NCBI GenBank assembly: GCA_031362265.1 | Contig: JANLSE010000290.1 | Span: 5,932 to 69,931, forward strand | Direction: 5' to 3' | DNA: 64,000 nt | Origin: JANLSE01 sp031362265 | Lineage (GTDB): Bacteria; Chloroflexota; Chloroflexia; Chloroflexales; Roseiflexaceae | Part shown: positions 32,508 to 41,123 of the stretch, one piece after another | Layout of the letters: the number at the start of each line of letters is the position of its first letter | How positions within the stretch are numbered: position 1 is the first letter of the stretch | Program-made: the position numbers and the translations under genes | The notes under the pieces: model-generated | Database searches by the model: none | What the model saw: the letters and a program-made list of their open reading frames with translations, nothing else | What the model was told of the DNA's origin: nothing

Positions 32508-32948
32508 ATGTATAACGGTAATCGATATTTGAACGGGCGCAACATCCCGTCGCTGTATGTGTATATTGGGATTGGGTTACTCGTACTCCTGGGGATCTGG
32601 TTTGTGAGTGGCTTTATCAACGCTGGTGTTGAGGGTTACTTTGCACTCGTAGCTGGCGTTTTGCTTATCCTGGGGAATTTGCGCGAATTGATTTCAAACC
32701 CATACCCTAGCCGTAGCAATATGGCCATGCTGAACACCATGATTGGTGGTGGTCTAGTGGCATTCTTCCTTGGGCGCGGTGGTTTCCCACCAATCGGCGC
32801 GATCTGGTATGTACCTGCAGTTGCGTTGCTGATTCTGGCCGCACCGCTGATGATTGGAAATGCCGCGATCTACGGTCGCTATCTGGGTGTCGCACGCGAT
32901 GGTGTGGCACGCGCACGGCGCGCTGTAGGGAGCCTGATGGTGAAGTAG
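32508..32948 (+). CDS. Small multi-pass membrane protein of unknown function
   Basis: A 146-residue protein with four predicted transmembrane helices (about 17-36, 43-58, 71-90, 96-118) and a short basic cytoplasmic tail (ARDGVARARRAVGSLMVK). GGAAAGG lies eight bases before the ATG. I do not recognise a family; the layout resembles uncharacterised small integral membrane proteins. It diverges from udk. Confidence 0.7.
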   Translation: MYNGNRYLNGRNIPSLYVYIGIGLLVLLGIWFVSGFINAGVEGYFALVAGVLLILGNLRELISNPYPSRSNMAMLNTMIGGGLVAFFLGRGGFPPIGAIWYVPAVALLILAAPLMIGNAAIYGRYLGVARDGVARARRAVGSLMVK

Positions 32949-33027
32949 AAGAGAGAACAAGAGAACAAGAGAACAAGACTACCCAATGTTGGCCTTGTTC
33001 CTTTGTTCTTGGTTCTTTTTGATTCTT
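32949..33027. repeat. AGAGAACA array facing a TTGTTCTT array
   Basis: GAGAACAA units (32951-32976) are followed after about 22 bases by their complement (CTTGTTCCTTTGTTCTTGGTTC). This fold-back lies between the convergent membrane protein gene and asnS and could end both transcripts. Confidence 0.7.
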
Positions 33028-34353
33028 TTACGGATAAATCCGATAGAGCGTCCGTGCGAACGGAATAGTCTCACGGATGTGATGAGTGCCGGTTATCCAT
33101 GCGGTACAGCGCTCGATACCCATGCCAAACCCGGCGTGCGGAACGGTTCCGTAGCGGCGCAGATCGAGATACCACTGGTAGTCGTCAACATTCAGCCCAT
33201 GCTCGCGGATCCGTTGCTCAAGCAGATCTGCGTCGTGGATGCGCTGTGAGCCACCAATGATTTCACCATAGCCTTCTGGCGCGAGCAGATCGGCGCACAT
33301 CACAACCTCAGGGCGGTTGGGGTTGGGCTCCATATAGAACGCCTTGACGGCGGTTGGATATTGTTCAACAAAGACTGGCTTATCAAACTTGCTGGCGATC
33401 AGCGTCTCGTGGGGTGCGCCAAAATCCTCACCCCATGGAACTGGCATCGCACCCTCGACCTGACCCTGATTGTCGGCAATCAGTTTGAGCGCATCATCAT
33501 AGGTGATACGTGGGAAGGGCGGTATACAGCGCTCGAGCGTGGATGTGTCGCGCTCCAGCACTTTGAGCTCTTCGGCGCAGCGCTCTAGGCAACGCTGGAC
33601 GATCGCGCTCACGAAGTTTTCCTGTAATACCATATTATCTGCATGAGTTGCGAAGGCCATCTCGGGCTCAATCATCCAGAATTCCGTCAGATGGCGGCGC
33701 GTCTTGGATTTTTCGGCGCGGAAGGTTGGCCCAAAGCAGTAGACCTTGCCAAAGCTCATCATGCCACTCTCGACATACAGTTGCCCGGTTTGTGCCAAGT
33801 AGGCTTTGCCCAGATCGAAATATTCGGTCGAAAACAGGTTCGATGTGCCTTCAGCAGCAACCGGCGTAAGAATTGGCGTGTCGTAGCGAATGAAGCCCTG
33901 GCTGTTGAGCCACTCCTGAGCAGCAGCGATCACCTCGGCACGAATGCGGAGCAGAGCATGCTGCTTGGAAGAGCGTACCCATAGGTGGCGGCGCTCCATA
34001 AGAAAATCCACACCATGCTCTTTGGGCTGAATGGGATATTCTTCGGTTGGAATATGCACAACCTCAACGCCACTTACATCGAGCTCAAAGCCGCCTGGCG
34101 CGCGTGCATCAACTCGCACCAAGCCAATGATCCGGCCTGACGCCTCTAGCGTTAGGCGCTGAGCCTCGGCAAAAATCTCATCGCCAACGGCCTTCTTCGA
34201 GACAACACATTGAATCGTGCCTGAACCATCGCGCAACCGGATAAAGATCAGTTTGCCACGATCAGTTTTGCCCGCCACCCATCCGGCCAGGGTGACAGTC
34301 TGCTCGGCATGTTCGCCGATACGTGCAACAGATGCAGTTGGGAGAAGCGACAT
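33028..34353 (-). CDS. asnS: Asparaginyl-tRNA synthetase
   Basis: Class IIb synthetase that charges tRNA-Asn. The 441-residue protein has an N-terminal OB-fold anticodon-binding domain (about 18-110, VTLAGWVAGKTDRGKLIFIR) and the class II core: motif 1 near FIRYDTPILTP, motif 2 FGPTFRAEKSKTRRHLTEFW, and motif 3 GFGMGIERCTAWITG. Details such as EGTSNLFSTEYF and MIEPEMAF match AsnRS better than AspRS. Notable because the same window encodes GatC: a cell with a dedicated AsnRS may use GatCAB for Gln-tRNA only. It appears to be monocistronic. Confidence 0.93.
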   Translation of the reverse strand: MSLLPTASVARIGEHAEQTVTLAGWVAGKTDRGKLIFIRLRDGSGTIQCVVSKKAVGDEIFAEAQRLTLEASGRIIGLVRVDARAPGGFELDVSGVEVVHIPTEEYPIQPKEHGVDFLMERRHLWVRSSKQHALLRIRAEVIAAAQEWLNSQGFIRYDTPILTPVAAEGTSNLFSTEYFDLGKAYLAQTGQLYVESGMMSFGKVYCFGPTFRAEKSKTRRHLTEFWMIEPEMAFATHADNMVLQENFVSAIVQRCLERCAEELKVLERDTSTLERCIPPFPRITYDDALKLIADNQGQVEGAMPVPWGEDFGAPHETLIASKFDKPVFVEQYPTAVKAFYMEPNPNRPEVVMCADLLAPEGYGEIIGGSQRIHDADLLEQRIREHGLNVDDYQWYLDLRRYGTVPHAGFGMGIERCTAWITGTHHIRETIPFARTLYRIYP

Positions 34354-34369
34354 TGCTAGGTCCTTTTCG

Positions 34370-34593
34370 ATTTGGAGGTTGACTCACGAGAGCATCGAAG
34401 CATTGAAATAATGAAGCATCGAAACGAGAACTCAGATGCTATTGAATGCCGATATTGGCAATAGGAGCTACCTTCCAGCTTCAATACTTTGCCGGAGTAC
34501 CAGGCCGAGGCACCCTTTGGGTCTGGTATCCCGGTCTGGAACTCCGCTTCAATGCTTGGCCCAGAGGGCACCCCGCTTCAATGCTTCAATGCT
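34370..34593. repeat. Tandem repeats around a nested imperfect hairpin
   Basis: GCATCGAA/GCATTGAA units at 34390-34425 and GCTTCAAT units at 34568-34600 flank a hairpin: GGAGTACCAGGCCG (34494-34507) pairs with CGGTCTGGAACTCC (about 34532-34545) with two mismatches. TTGGCCCAGAGGGCACCCCG (34556-34575) is the exact inverse of the element near 432. This fills the gap between asnS and the dehydrogenase gene. Confidence 0.7.
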
Positions 34594-35484
34594 TCAATGC
34601 TCCACTGTTATTCCCGACATTTGCTCCAGGGCTTTAATTAGCGCATGATTGCCTTCGGCACCATGGCCCTGTGTCTGGAGCATACGATATAGCTGAAAGA
34701 TATAGGCAGTTGTTGGGATTGGTACACCAATCTCGTCGGCAGCATCCATCACCAGGCGGATATCTTTGGTTTGGAGATCGATTGTGAAGCCAGGGCGCCA
34801 ATCACGTGCCATGATTTGTGGGGCGCGGTTGGTGAACATCCAGCTACCAGCTGCACCGCCCTGCAATGCGCTATATGTCTTCTGGAGATCGACACCACCG
34901 GCTTGGGCAAAGAGCAGTGCCTCACACATCGCTAGGCAGTTACCAACCACCAGAATCTGGTTGGCGAGTTTGACCGTTTGGCCTGCACCAAGCTCCCCAA
35001 CATGCGTGATTGTCTTCCCCATGGCTTGGAATGCAGGTGTTGCACGCTCAACATCGGACACATCGCCACCAACCATGATACTAAGTGTACCGCGGGCTGC
35101 GCCTTCGCTACCACCACTCACTGGGGCATCAAGCATATGGATACCACGCTCGGCAAGTTGCGCAGCGATCATACGGGTCGATTGTGGGCTGATCGTACTC
35201 ATATCGATCACGAGCGAACCAGCCGCCGCACCATGAATGACGCCATGCTCATCCAGAATAACCTGTTCAACATCAGGTGAATCGCTTACACACGTAATGA
35301 TGATATCGCTCTCGGAAGCCAGTTGTGCAGGTGTCGCAGTAGTAATTGCGCCATCTGGCATAAGTGCATCCATCTTGGCATGGCTGCGATTCCAGACACG
35401 CACGACAAAGCCAGCCTTAAGCAGATTACGAGCCATGCCGCTGCCCATGATCCCCAGGCCAATAAAACCAATTCGCTCGCTCAT
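34594..35484 (-). CDS. 3-hydroxyisobutyrate dehydrogenase-like NAD(P) oxidoreductase
   Basis: A 296-residue member of the beta-hydroxyacid dehydrogenase family (MmsB, GarR, GlxR). The N-terminal Rossmann motif is IGFIGLGIMGSGMARNLLKA; the family's substrate motif is MLDAPVSGGSEGAARGTL, and the catalytic lysine lies in GAGQTVKLANQILVVGNCLA. The reaction would be NAD(P)-dependent oxidation of a beta-hydroxyacid or the reverse reduction of a semialdehyde such as tartronate semialdehyde; which one cannot be told. Monocistronic, with repeats downstream. Confidence 0.88.
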   Translation of the reverse strand: MSERIGFIGLGIMGSGMARNLLKAGFVVRVWNRSHAKMDALMPDGAITTATPAQLASESDIIITCVSDSPDVEQVILDEHGVIHGAAAGSLVIDMSTISPQSTRMIAAQLAERGIHMLDAPVSGGSEGAARGTLSIMVGGDVSDVERATPAFQAMGKTITHVGELGAGQTVKLANQILVVGNCLAMCEALLFAQAGGVDLQKTYSALQGGAAGSWMFTNRAPQIMARDWRPGFTIDLQTKDIRLVMDAADEIGVPIPTTAYIFQLYRMLQTQGHGAEGNHALIKALEQMSGITVEH

Positions 35485-35786
35485 GGTAGCTCCAATCCAG
35501 TTGTGGGTACGTTATGCCAGTATAATGCGCGTGTGGGGGATGGTCAAATCATACTGAAGGTAGATGTAACGACTTGTCCATACGACCGACCACGTTTGTC
35601 GCGCGTGAACCACCGCAGTGTTTGCGCCTTTGCGTTGAAATAGTCTCTCCCCGTTGGATCAGGCAATGATGCAGAACAATACGTCACACTCGGTAACAGT
35701 TTAAGAACTTGACAACCCTTCCCCGATAGTGCTACACTTCACGAATACTGTTACACGTTTCCGTTGTAGGGTGTTCTTGCCTGGAG
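35485..35786. other. Divergent gap upstream of rex
   Basis: This 302-base region between the dehydrogenase gene and rex contains no gene. Its right part holds a strong promoter for rex (35709-35738) flanked by a perfect 8-bp inverted repeat. A short repeat remnant (TTTGCGCCTTTGCG) lies near 35621-35634. I see nothing else. Confidence 0.6.
35693..35754 (+). promoter_or_regulatory. rex promoter flanked by inverted GTAACAGT sites
   Basis: TTGACA (35709-35714) and TACACT (35733-35738) are 18 bases apart and form a near-consensus promoter. GTAACAGT (35693-35700) and its exact inverse ACTGTTAC (35747-35754) lie just upstream of -35 and just downstream of the predicted start. The pair could be binding sites of an autoregulator; known Rex boxes contain TTGT...ACAA-type halves, so identity as a Rex site is only a guess. 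Confidence 0.55.
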
Positions 35787-36467
35787 ATGACCGTGGATCG
35801 ACCACCTGAAGCGCCACCCGATGTTGTTATTCGTCGCTTGCCGTTGTATGCACGCAGCTTGCGTTACTTACTGCAAGAGGGCACGCCATCGGTCTCATCA
35901 CAGGATCTTGGAGCGCGGATCAATGTCACTGCTGCACAAATCCGCAAGGATCTATCGTACTTTGGCGAATTTGGCAAACAGGGGATTGGCTACGACGTTG
36001 AGAAGCTACTGAATCAGATTGAGCGTATTCTTGGCCTGAATCAGGAGTGGCAGGTTGCGCTAGTTGGGATTGGGCATCTTGGTGAGGCGATCGCACGCTA
36101 TGAAGGCTTTAGCTCGCAGGGTATCAAGATTACCGCATTGTTTGATGCTGATCCAGCTAAGTTTGGCCAGTTGCTCAACGATATGCCCATCCGTAGCCTG
36201 GCGAGTATGGGCGATACGATCCGTGAGCAGGATATCCGTATGGCGGTGATTGCGGTGCCCGCCGCACATGCCCAGGAAGTCGCGGATCAACTGGTGAGCG
36301 CAGGTGTCAAGGCCATCCTAAGCTATGCGCCAATGGTGGTGCAGGTGCCAGACGATGTCTGGGTGCGTTACATCGATCCAGTTGCGATCATCCATAGTAT
36401 GACCTATTACCTCGCGCGGCAGGAAGCGGGTATGCCCGTTTTGCCACCGCGCGATGATGATGAGTAG
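35787..36467 (+). CDS. rex: Redox-sensing transcriptional repressor Rex
   Basis: Represses fermentation and respiration genes when NADH is low relative to NAD; NADH releases it from DNA. The 226-residue protein has the N-terminal winged helix (VVIRRLPLYARSLRYLLQEG, then LGARINVTAAQIRKDLSYFG) and a C-terminal Rossmann domain with VALVGIGHLGEAIARY and ALFDADPAKFG, followed by the swapped C-terminal helix with YYLARQEAG. The start is either ATG 35787 or GTG 35793; GGAG at 35783-35786 is spaced correctly only for the GTG. Strong promoter upstream. Confidence 0.95.
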   Translation: MTVDRPPEAPPDVVIRRLPLYARSLRYLLQEGTPSVSSQDLGARINVTAAQIRKDLSYFGEFGKQGIGYDVEKLLNQIERILGLNQEWQVALVGIGHLGEAIARYEGFSSQGIKITALFDADPAKFGQLLNDMPIRSLASMGDTIREQDIRMAVIAVPAAHAQEVADQLVSAGVKAILSYAPMVVQVPDDVWVRYIDPVAIIHSMTYYLARQEAGMPVLPPRDDDE

Positions 36468-36470
36468 CAC

Positions 36471-36604
36471 AACCCACAGCGCATAACGCATAACGCATAA
36501 CGCATAACGCATAACGCATAACGCATAACGCATAACGCATAACGCATAACGCATAATTCTTGCGCTCTGCGCTCTGCGCTCTTGCGCTCTTGCGTTCCTG
36601 CGCT
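36471..36604. repeat. CGCATAA heptamer array plus GCGCTCT array
   Basis: About ten uninterrupted copies of the heptamer CGCATAA (36480-36554) are the cleanest tandem array in the window. They are followed by GCGCTCTGC/GCGCTCTT units (36563-36600) that run into the end of the VOC gene. Shorter copies of the same heptamer occur before gatC (54700-54725) and, inverted, before ruvA. Confidence 0.9.
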
Positions 36605-36606
36605 CG

Positions 36607-37005
36607 CTACAGCCCATTTCGTGGGTAGAGCCCTGTGCCAAGTGGTTGCACTAATTCCAGAATATTACCATCGGGATCCTTGAAGAAGGAGAGGCGCGTC
36701 TCGGGTGGATTGGGAAAATCAGCGGGTGCCTTGTGGAACACGACGCCACGTGCCTCAAGTTCGGCAGTGGTTGCATCGGTATTCTCAACGGTGAATGCAA
36801 AGTGATCCCACGATCCAGCGGTGGGTGTGTAATCATTGCCACGCTCGATCAATTCGATCGTGGAATTGCCGGTGTCCATGAAGATGATGTTGTAGCCCTG
36901 ATACGCCCCGACGATCGGTAGTTCTAATACCTCGGTGTAGAATGCACGCATGGCTGCGAAATTACTTGTCAGAAGGGCGACGTGATTGGTGCCAATGATT
37001 TTCAC
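36607..37005 (-). CDS. VOC family protein (glyoxalase-like)
   Basis: A 132-residue vicinal oxygen chelate protein. A GTG at 37005 is chosen as start (MKIIGTNHVALLTSNFAAMR), as AGAGGAA lies eight bases upstream and the fold begins there. Module one shows the His of NHVALLTS and the Glu of NSTIELIERG; module two has WDHFAFTVENTDATTAELEA and the Glu of GNILELVQPLG. This His/Glu/His/Glu pattern fits a metal-binding site of glyoxalase or lactoylglutathione-lyase-like type, but no specific reaction can be assigned. Confidence 0.83.
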   Translation of the reverse strand: MKIIGTNHVALLTSNFAAMRAFYTEVLELPIVGAYQGYNIIFMDTGNSTIELIERGNDYTPTAGSWDHFAFTVENTDATTAELEARGVVFHKAPADFPNPPETRLSFFKDPDGNILELVQPLGTGLYPRNGL

Positions 37006-37107
37006 TAGGGTTCCTCTCGGTACTATGTGGAATGTTGGAATATTATAGCGCACGTAATGGCGCATAGATTTGAAAGTGTAAAGCGCTCTTACCTTGGGTA
37101 TTTGCTC

Positions 37108-37947
37108 CTAAAGCAGCGACCGGATATAGGCCAGGTTATCCACAATGCGCTCTGCCAATGGCCCTTCGGTGGAAAAATCCTCGAATGAGAGCCATTTGTC
37201 GTAGCCAACCGTATGTAACGCCTGTAACAGCGCGCGAAAATCAACCGAACCGCCACGTAGTGTCGCAAATTCTGCACGCCACTCGTTACTGCCATCGGCG
37301 CGTTGCCCGACTACACGCCATGCTGCGTTCTTAATATGCACATGCCCTAGGTATGGCCCAAGTAACTCCAACCCCATGCGGTACTGCTCATACCCTTCAT
37401 AGACCATATTCCCCGCATCGTGTATAACGCCAACATGCGCTGGATCAAAGCCCTGCAGAAATGCAGCTGCGGCACTGGCGCTTGGGGTAATATTGCCCAT
37501 ATGGATCTCGATAAGTGCTCGAACGCCATACTGCTTGGCGAGTTTAGCGACCGACTCGTACTGACGTAGCGCCCGTTCACGGATTGGCAAATAGGCTTCG
37601 CTGCCAGTATAGGATGGGACGCCAACCCGCAATTGGGGCGCACCAAGCAGTGCAGCGCCGCGCATGGCTTCTTCCACAGCGCTTAGATTCTCACAATTCA
37701 CATAGGTTCCAAGCGAGGGGGTCGCAAGCCCATGCTGCGAACAGAGTGCCTTGATGAGTGGCGCATCGTTCACAAAGCTGCTGAACGGCCATGTGCAGCG
37801 GTTACCAGCCCAGAATCCAGGCGGGTTGGCAGGTTGTTGATCGGTGACACGCCATTCAATGCCATCGTACCCAGCCTGCTTAAGCGATTCTACGGCCACA
37901 GTGGGTTCCCATTCTGGGAGGCTAACGGTGAAGATTGCAAATTTCAT
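37108..37947 (-). CDS. Sugar phosphate isomerase/epimerase-like TIM-barrel protein
   Basis: A 279-residue protein of the xylose-isomerase-like TIM-barrel family (AP endonuclease 2 superfamily). It begins MKFAIFTVSLPEWEP and YDGIEWRVTD; candidate metal ligands are Glu in LIEIHMGN, Asp/His in GVIHDAGNMVYEG, His in GHVHIKNAAW and Glu in WLSFEDFSTEG. The family includes hydroxypyruvate isomerase, inosose dehydratase and tagatose epimerase; the substrate here is unknown. It lies 102 bases upstream of the VOC gene on the same strand. Confidence 0.85.
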   Translation of the reverse strand: MKFAIFTVSLPEWEPTVAVESLKQAGYDGIEWRVTDQQPANPPGFWAGNRCTWPFSSFVNDAPLIKALCSQHGLATPSLGTYVNCENLSAVEEAMRGAALLGAPQLRVGVPSYTGSEAYLPIRERALRQYESVAKLAKQYGVRALIEIHMGNITPSASAAAAFLQGFDPAHVGVIHDAGNMVYEGYEQYRMGLELLGPYLGHVHIKNAAWRVVGQRADGSNEWRAEFATLRGGSVDFRALLQALHTVGYDKWLSFEDFSTEGPLAERIVDNLAYIRSLL

Positions 37948-38156
37948 GATCTGTGAACCTTCTCAATACACTGAATACTAAAACGGAATCACGGATTCTG
38001 TCAGGTACTGGCGGTAGCGATCGGCGTAGAGCTGTAGCACGCTGCCTCCTTGTACAATGATTGGCGTCAGTGGTGTTGATTCGATGGTAGCATATGGTAC
38101 CATAAGTATGGCCGCACGGATGATTGCTTGCGCCACCACAGCCGCAGGGAGCCGTA

Positions 38157-41123
38157 ATGAGCAGCCTCGCTGATTTCGATCTTACGATACGTGCCACAGA
38201 AAGTGGCTATAGCGTTGTTGTTGATCAGGCCTATGGTGCGGGAGCTTCACCGCCACAGCCATTCAACCTACCATTAGATGTAGCAATGTTGCCGCGCCAG
38301 CGCCGCGATGTGGCCGCCTGGGTTCAGCAGGCGCGCGTCACACATCTGGGTGCGGCAAGTGAGGAACTGCAGCAGGTGCAGGCATTTGGGCAAATGTTGT
38401 TTGAAGGGGTCTTTCAGGACGAAGTGCTGGCTTCATTTCGTGAAAGTCGCAAGGCGCTTGGGCCAGATCAACGGCTACGTATTCGCCTACGGACACCAGC
38501 AAATCTCGCGCCGATCCCATGGGAGTTGCTGTACGACCCGCGCGACGAGCAATTTCTGGCGCTGATGCCCGATATCGTGCTACTACGCTGCCCGCCAGAG
38601 AGTGTCGCCCCATTTACACCACAGCCGATCACTGGGCCGCTCCAGATTGTAGTGGTGCTTTCCAGCCCGGCGCGCTATCCACCGATTAACCTCGACCGTG
38701 AGCTGCGCTGGATACAGGAATCGTTGCGTGGCCCGATCCAGCGCGGCCAAGTGGCACTTGAGGTGATTCGTGGCGCTGGTACACTCGATCAGTTACGAAC
38801 GAGGTTGCGGCAACCGGCGCATATTCTGCATATCCTCTGCCATGGCGATATTGATACCGAGCGTGGTGAGGGGTATCTGGTGTTTGAGGATCCAAGCGGA
38901 GATGCCGAGAAGGTTAATGCTGAATTACTACGCCTCCAGATCCAGAAGCAGCGTGGCCAGACATGCCTGGTGACGCTGAACGCCTGTCTGGGTGGTTTGC
39001 CAGCGGGCAATGATCCATTCAGTAGTGTTGGTGCGGCGCTGATCCATGGCGGGGTGCCAGCGGTGATCGCAATGCAGTTTGAAATCGCCGAGGAGAGTGC
39101 GGCTGAGCTGACGCGTGTGCTGTATGCCGAACTCGCGGCGGGTTCTCCGGTCGATCTGGCCCTCGATGAGGCACGACTGTCGATCTATGGGCGTAATCCA
39201 ACTCAGCTCGATTGGGCTGTTCCTGTGCTCTTCACTCGCAACACAGGCACCCTATTTGAAGGGATTAGTACTGCAACGCCGAGCGAGTTACCATCTTCTG
39301 GTGTTTCCCTGCCAGCCATGCAGAGCACACCGGCGAATGAGGCATCTGCGGTAGCGCCACTGCCACCGGTGAGTATACCTCAGCCTATACGTCCCATGCC
39401 ATCCTGGCTGATTCCAGCTGGAATTGGTGTGATTGTGGCGCTATTGCTGGCAGTGCTTCTCGGTGTGATGACACGCCAGCCCAGCAGTGTCGCAACACAG
39501 CCAACCACGATTCCATTCGCAACACAGGTAGGCGTGGAGGTGGCACTAACCAGTGTGCCATCAGCATCACCAGCAGCAACCAGCATACCAAGCACACCAA
39601 GCGAGACACCACAGCCAAGTGTGACGCTGCTGCCAACTCCGCAGCCAACAATTGAAGCTGCGCTCGATCGATTACAGCCATTTGTCGATTTTCCAACACG
39701 CGGAAGCCCACCCATGATCGCGCGCAAACTCACGATTGAGGAATGGCGCGATTATGTGAGTCGCTATGTATTTGGCGATACAAGCCCCACCAAAGTGATC
39801 GTGATCGGTACAGATAGTTCTCCAGAGCTGGCCGACCCTGCCAATTGGCAAGGGCAGCAGACCCTCCGTACGCTACAGGATGCCTATGCAGCCGAGGGCT
39901 GGCAGGCTGGCCCACATATCTTTATTGCACCCGATGGGATCTGGCTATTCACACCAATGAGTAGTGGTGGAATTCACTCACTGAGTGGCAATGGTGGCAC
40001 AAACCCAGATGGTAGTAGCTGGTACTCAATTGGGGTTGAATTGATTGGTGATTACGACAGTGCACAGCCGAATGGAATGATCTGGGAGCAGACCAAGGCC
40101 GTACTTGGCGGGCTTTCAGAGCGCCTAGAGATCTCGCCCGAACAGTTGATCGTTATGCAGCGTAGCTTCTTCAATAACCGCACCAGCCCAGGTGCCGCAA
40201 TATCCAGTGATTGGTTGATTGCTGAGACGAACGCTTGGGTCGCCGCCAACCCAGAATCTGGTGCGCCCGAGCTAAAGCCGATTCGGCGATTTGCAATCTC
40301 GGTGTATGGGCCAAAGCGATCAATTGAGATCTGGACACTTGTAGGGGCGGAACTACGACAGACAACTGTTCGTACAAATGGCAATGCCTTCAACCCAACG
40401 CTATCGGCCGATGGCACGAAGGTTGCATTTATTAGTGATCGGGGCGGCAGTGGCAAAAACTGGCTGTATGTTCACGATTTGATAACTGATCAGGATCGGC
40501 TGCTAACCGCTGATCTGGAGAATGCCGGCGATCCCGCATGGTCGCCACATGGGTCGCTGATTGCATTTGTGACAACGCGTGGTGACACGGATCAGATCTA
40601 CTTGGTGGATGCGGATGGTGGCATCGCGCGCCCACTGAATAATAGTGATGCGCGTGGCCGAGTACCCACATGGTCCCCGGATGGATCGCAATTGGCATTT
40701 GTGTCGGATCGGAGTGGACGCGATCTGGTATATATCGCTACCCCAAGCAGTGGCGAGGTGTATACGCTTCCTGCGCCGGATAATCGGGGAGAGCCAATCA
40801 ATAGCCTTGCATGGTCGCCCAATGGCCGCTATCTTGCGCTAGTAGCGGGCGGTGAGCGGCTATGGATATTCGATCTGCAAGTGGCGATTCGGCCATACGA
40901 AGTGTATCAGGCCAACTATGGGCTCGATACGGTTGCGTGGTCGGATGATGGCGCACTGCTATTGTTGGCATTACAAGATCGACAGGGTAGCTATGCGATC
41001 TGGATCGCCAATATCCTTCAAGGAGACAACAACCAGCTTGTGCTAGCTGAGCCGGATCTACTGATTGGTGGCGCCGATGGTGAGAGCCTGAGTGATCCGA
41101 GCTGGCAGCCACGCGCGCGTTAG
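38157..41123 (+). CDS. CHAT caspase-like protease - TM - degenerate amidase - beta-propeller fusion
   Basis: A 988-residue single-pass membrane protein. ATG 38157 is chosen over the TTG at 38124 because AGGGAG lies five bases upstream. Residues about 105-365 form a CHAT domain: PIPWELLYDPRDEQFLAL, HILHILCHGD with catalytic His229, and TLNACLGGLP with catalytic Cys277. One transmembrane helix follows (417-438), then a Ser/Thr/Pro-rich linker. Residues about 520-694 align with an Amidase_2/PGRP fold (GPHIFIAPDGIWLF, SIGVELIGDYD), but zinc-ligand positions are Ile550, Gln668 and Ser677, so it is probably a non-catalytic binding domain. Residues about 710-988 form a TolB/WD40-like propeller with repeats such as PTWSPDGSQLAFVSD. 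Predicted topology: protease inside, sensor parts outside. Confidence 0.85.
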   Translation: MSSLADFDLTIRATESGYSVVVDQAYGAGASPPQPFNLPLDVAMLPRQRRDVAAWVQQARVTHLGAASEELQQVQAFGQMLFEGVFQDEVLASFRESRKALGPDQRLRIRLRTPANLAPIPWELLYDPRDEQFLALMPDIVLLRCPPESVAPFTPQPITGPLQIVVVLSSPARYPPINLDRELRWIQESLRGPIQRGQVALEVIRGAGTLDQLRTRLRQPAHILHILCHGDIDTERGEGYLVFEDPSGDAEKVNAELLRLQIQKQRGQTCLVTLNACLGGLPAGNDPFSSVGAALIHGGVPAVIAMQFEIAEESAAELTRVLYAELAAGSPVDLALDEARLSIYGRNPTQLDWAVPVLFTRNTGTLFEGISTATPSELPSSGVSLPAMQSTPANEASAVAPLPPVSIPQPIRPMPSWLIPAGIGVIVALLLAVLLGVMTRQPSSVATQPTTIPFATQVGVEVALTSVPSASPAATSIPSTPSETPQPSVTLLPTPQPTIEAALDRLQPFVDFPTRGSPPMIARKLTIEEWRDYVSRYVFGDTSPTKVIVIGTDSSPELADPANWQGQQTLRTLQDAYAAEGWQAGPHIFIAPDGIWLFTPMSSGGIHSLSGNGGTNPDGSSWYSIGVELIGDYDSAQPNGMIWEQTKAVLGGLSERLEISPEQLIVMQRSFFNNRTSPGAAISSDWLIAETNAWVAANPESGAPELKPIRRFAISVYGPKRSIEIWTLVGAELRQTTVRTNGNAFNPTLSADGTKVAFISDRGGSGKNWLYVHDLITDQDRLLTADLENAGDPAWSPHGSLIAFVTTRGDTDQIYLVDADGGIARPLNNSDARGRVPTWSPDGSQLAFVSDRSGRDLVYIATPSSGEVYTLPAPDNRGEPINSLAWSPNGRYLALVAGGERLWIFDLQVAIRPYEVYQANYGLDTVAWSDDGALLLLALQDRQGSYAIWIANILQGDNNQLVLAEPDLLIGGADGESLSDPSWQPRAR

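Noticed and set aside
36471..36604. Possible CRISPR array
   Set aside because: The units are seven to eight bases and directly adjacent, without 30-40 base spacers, and no cas gene is present.
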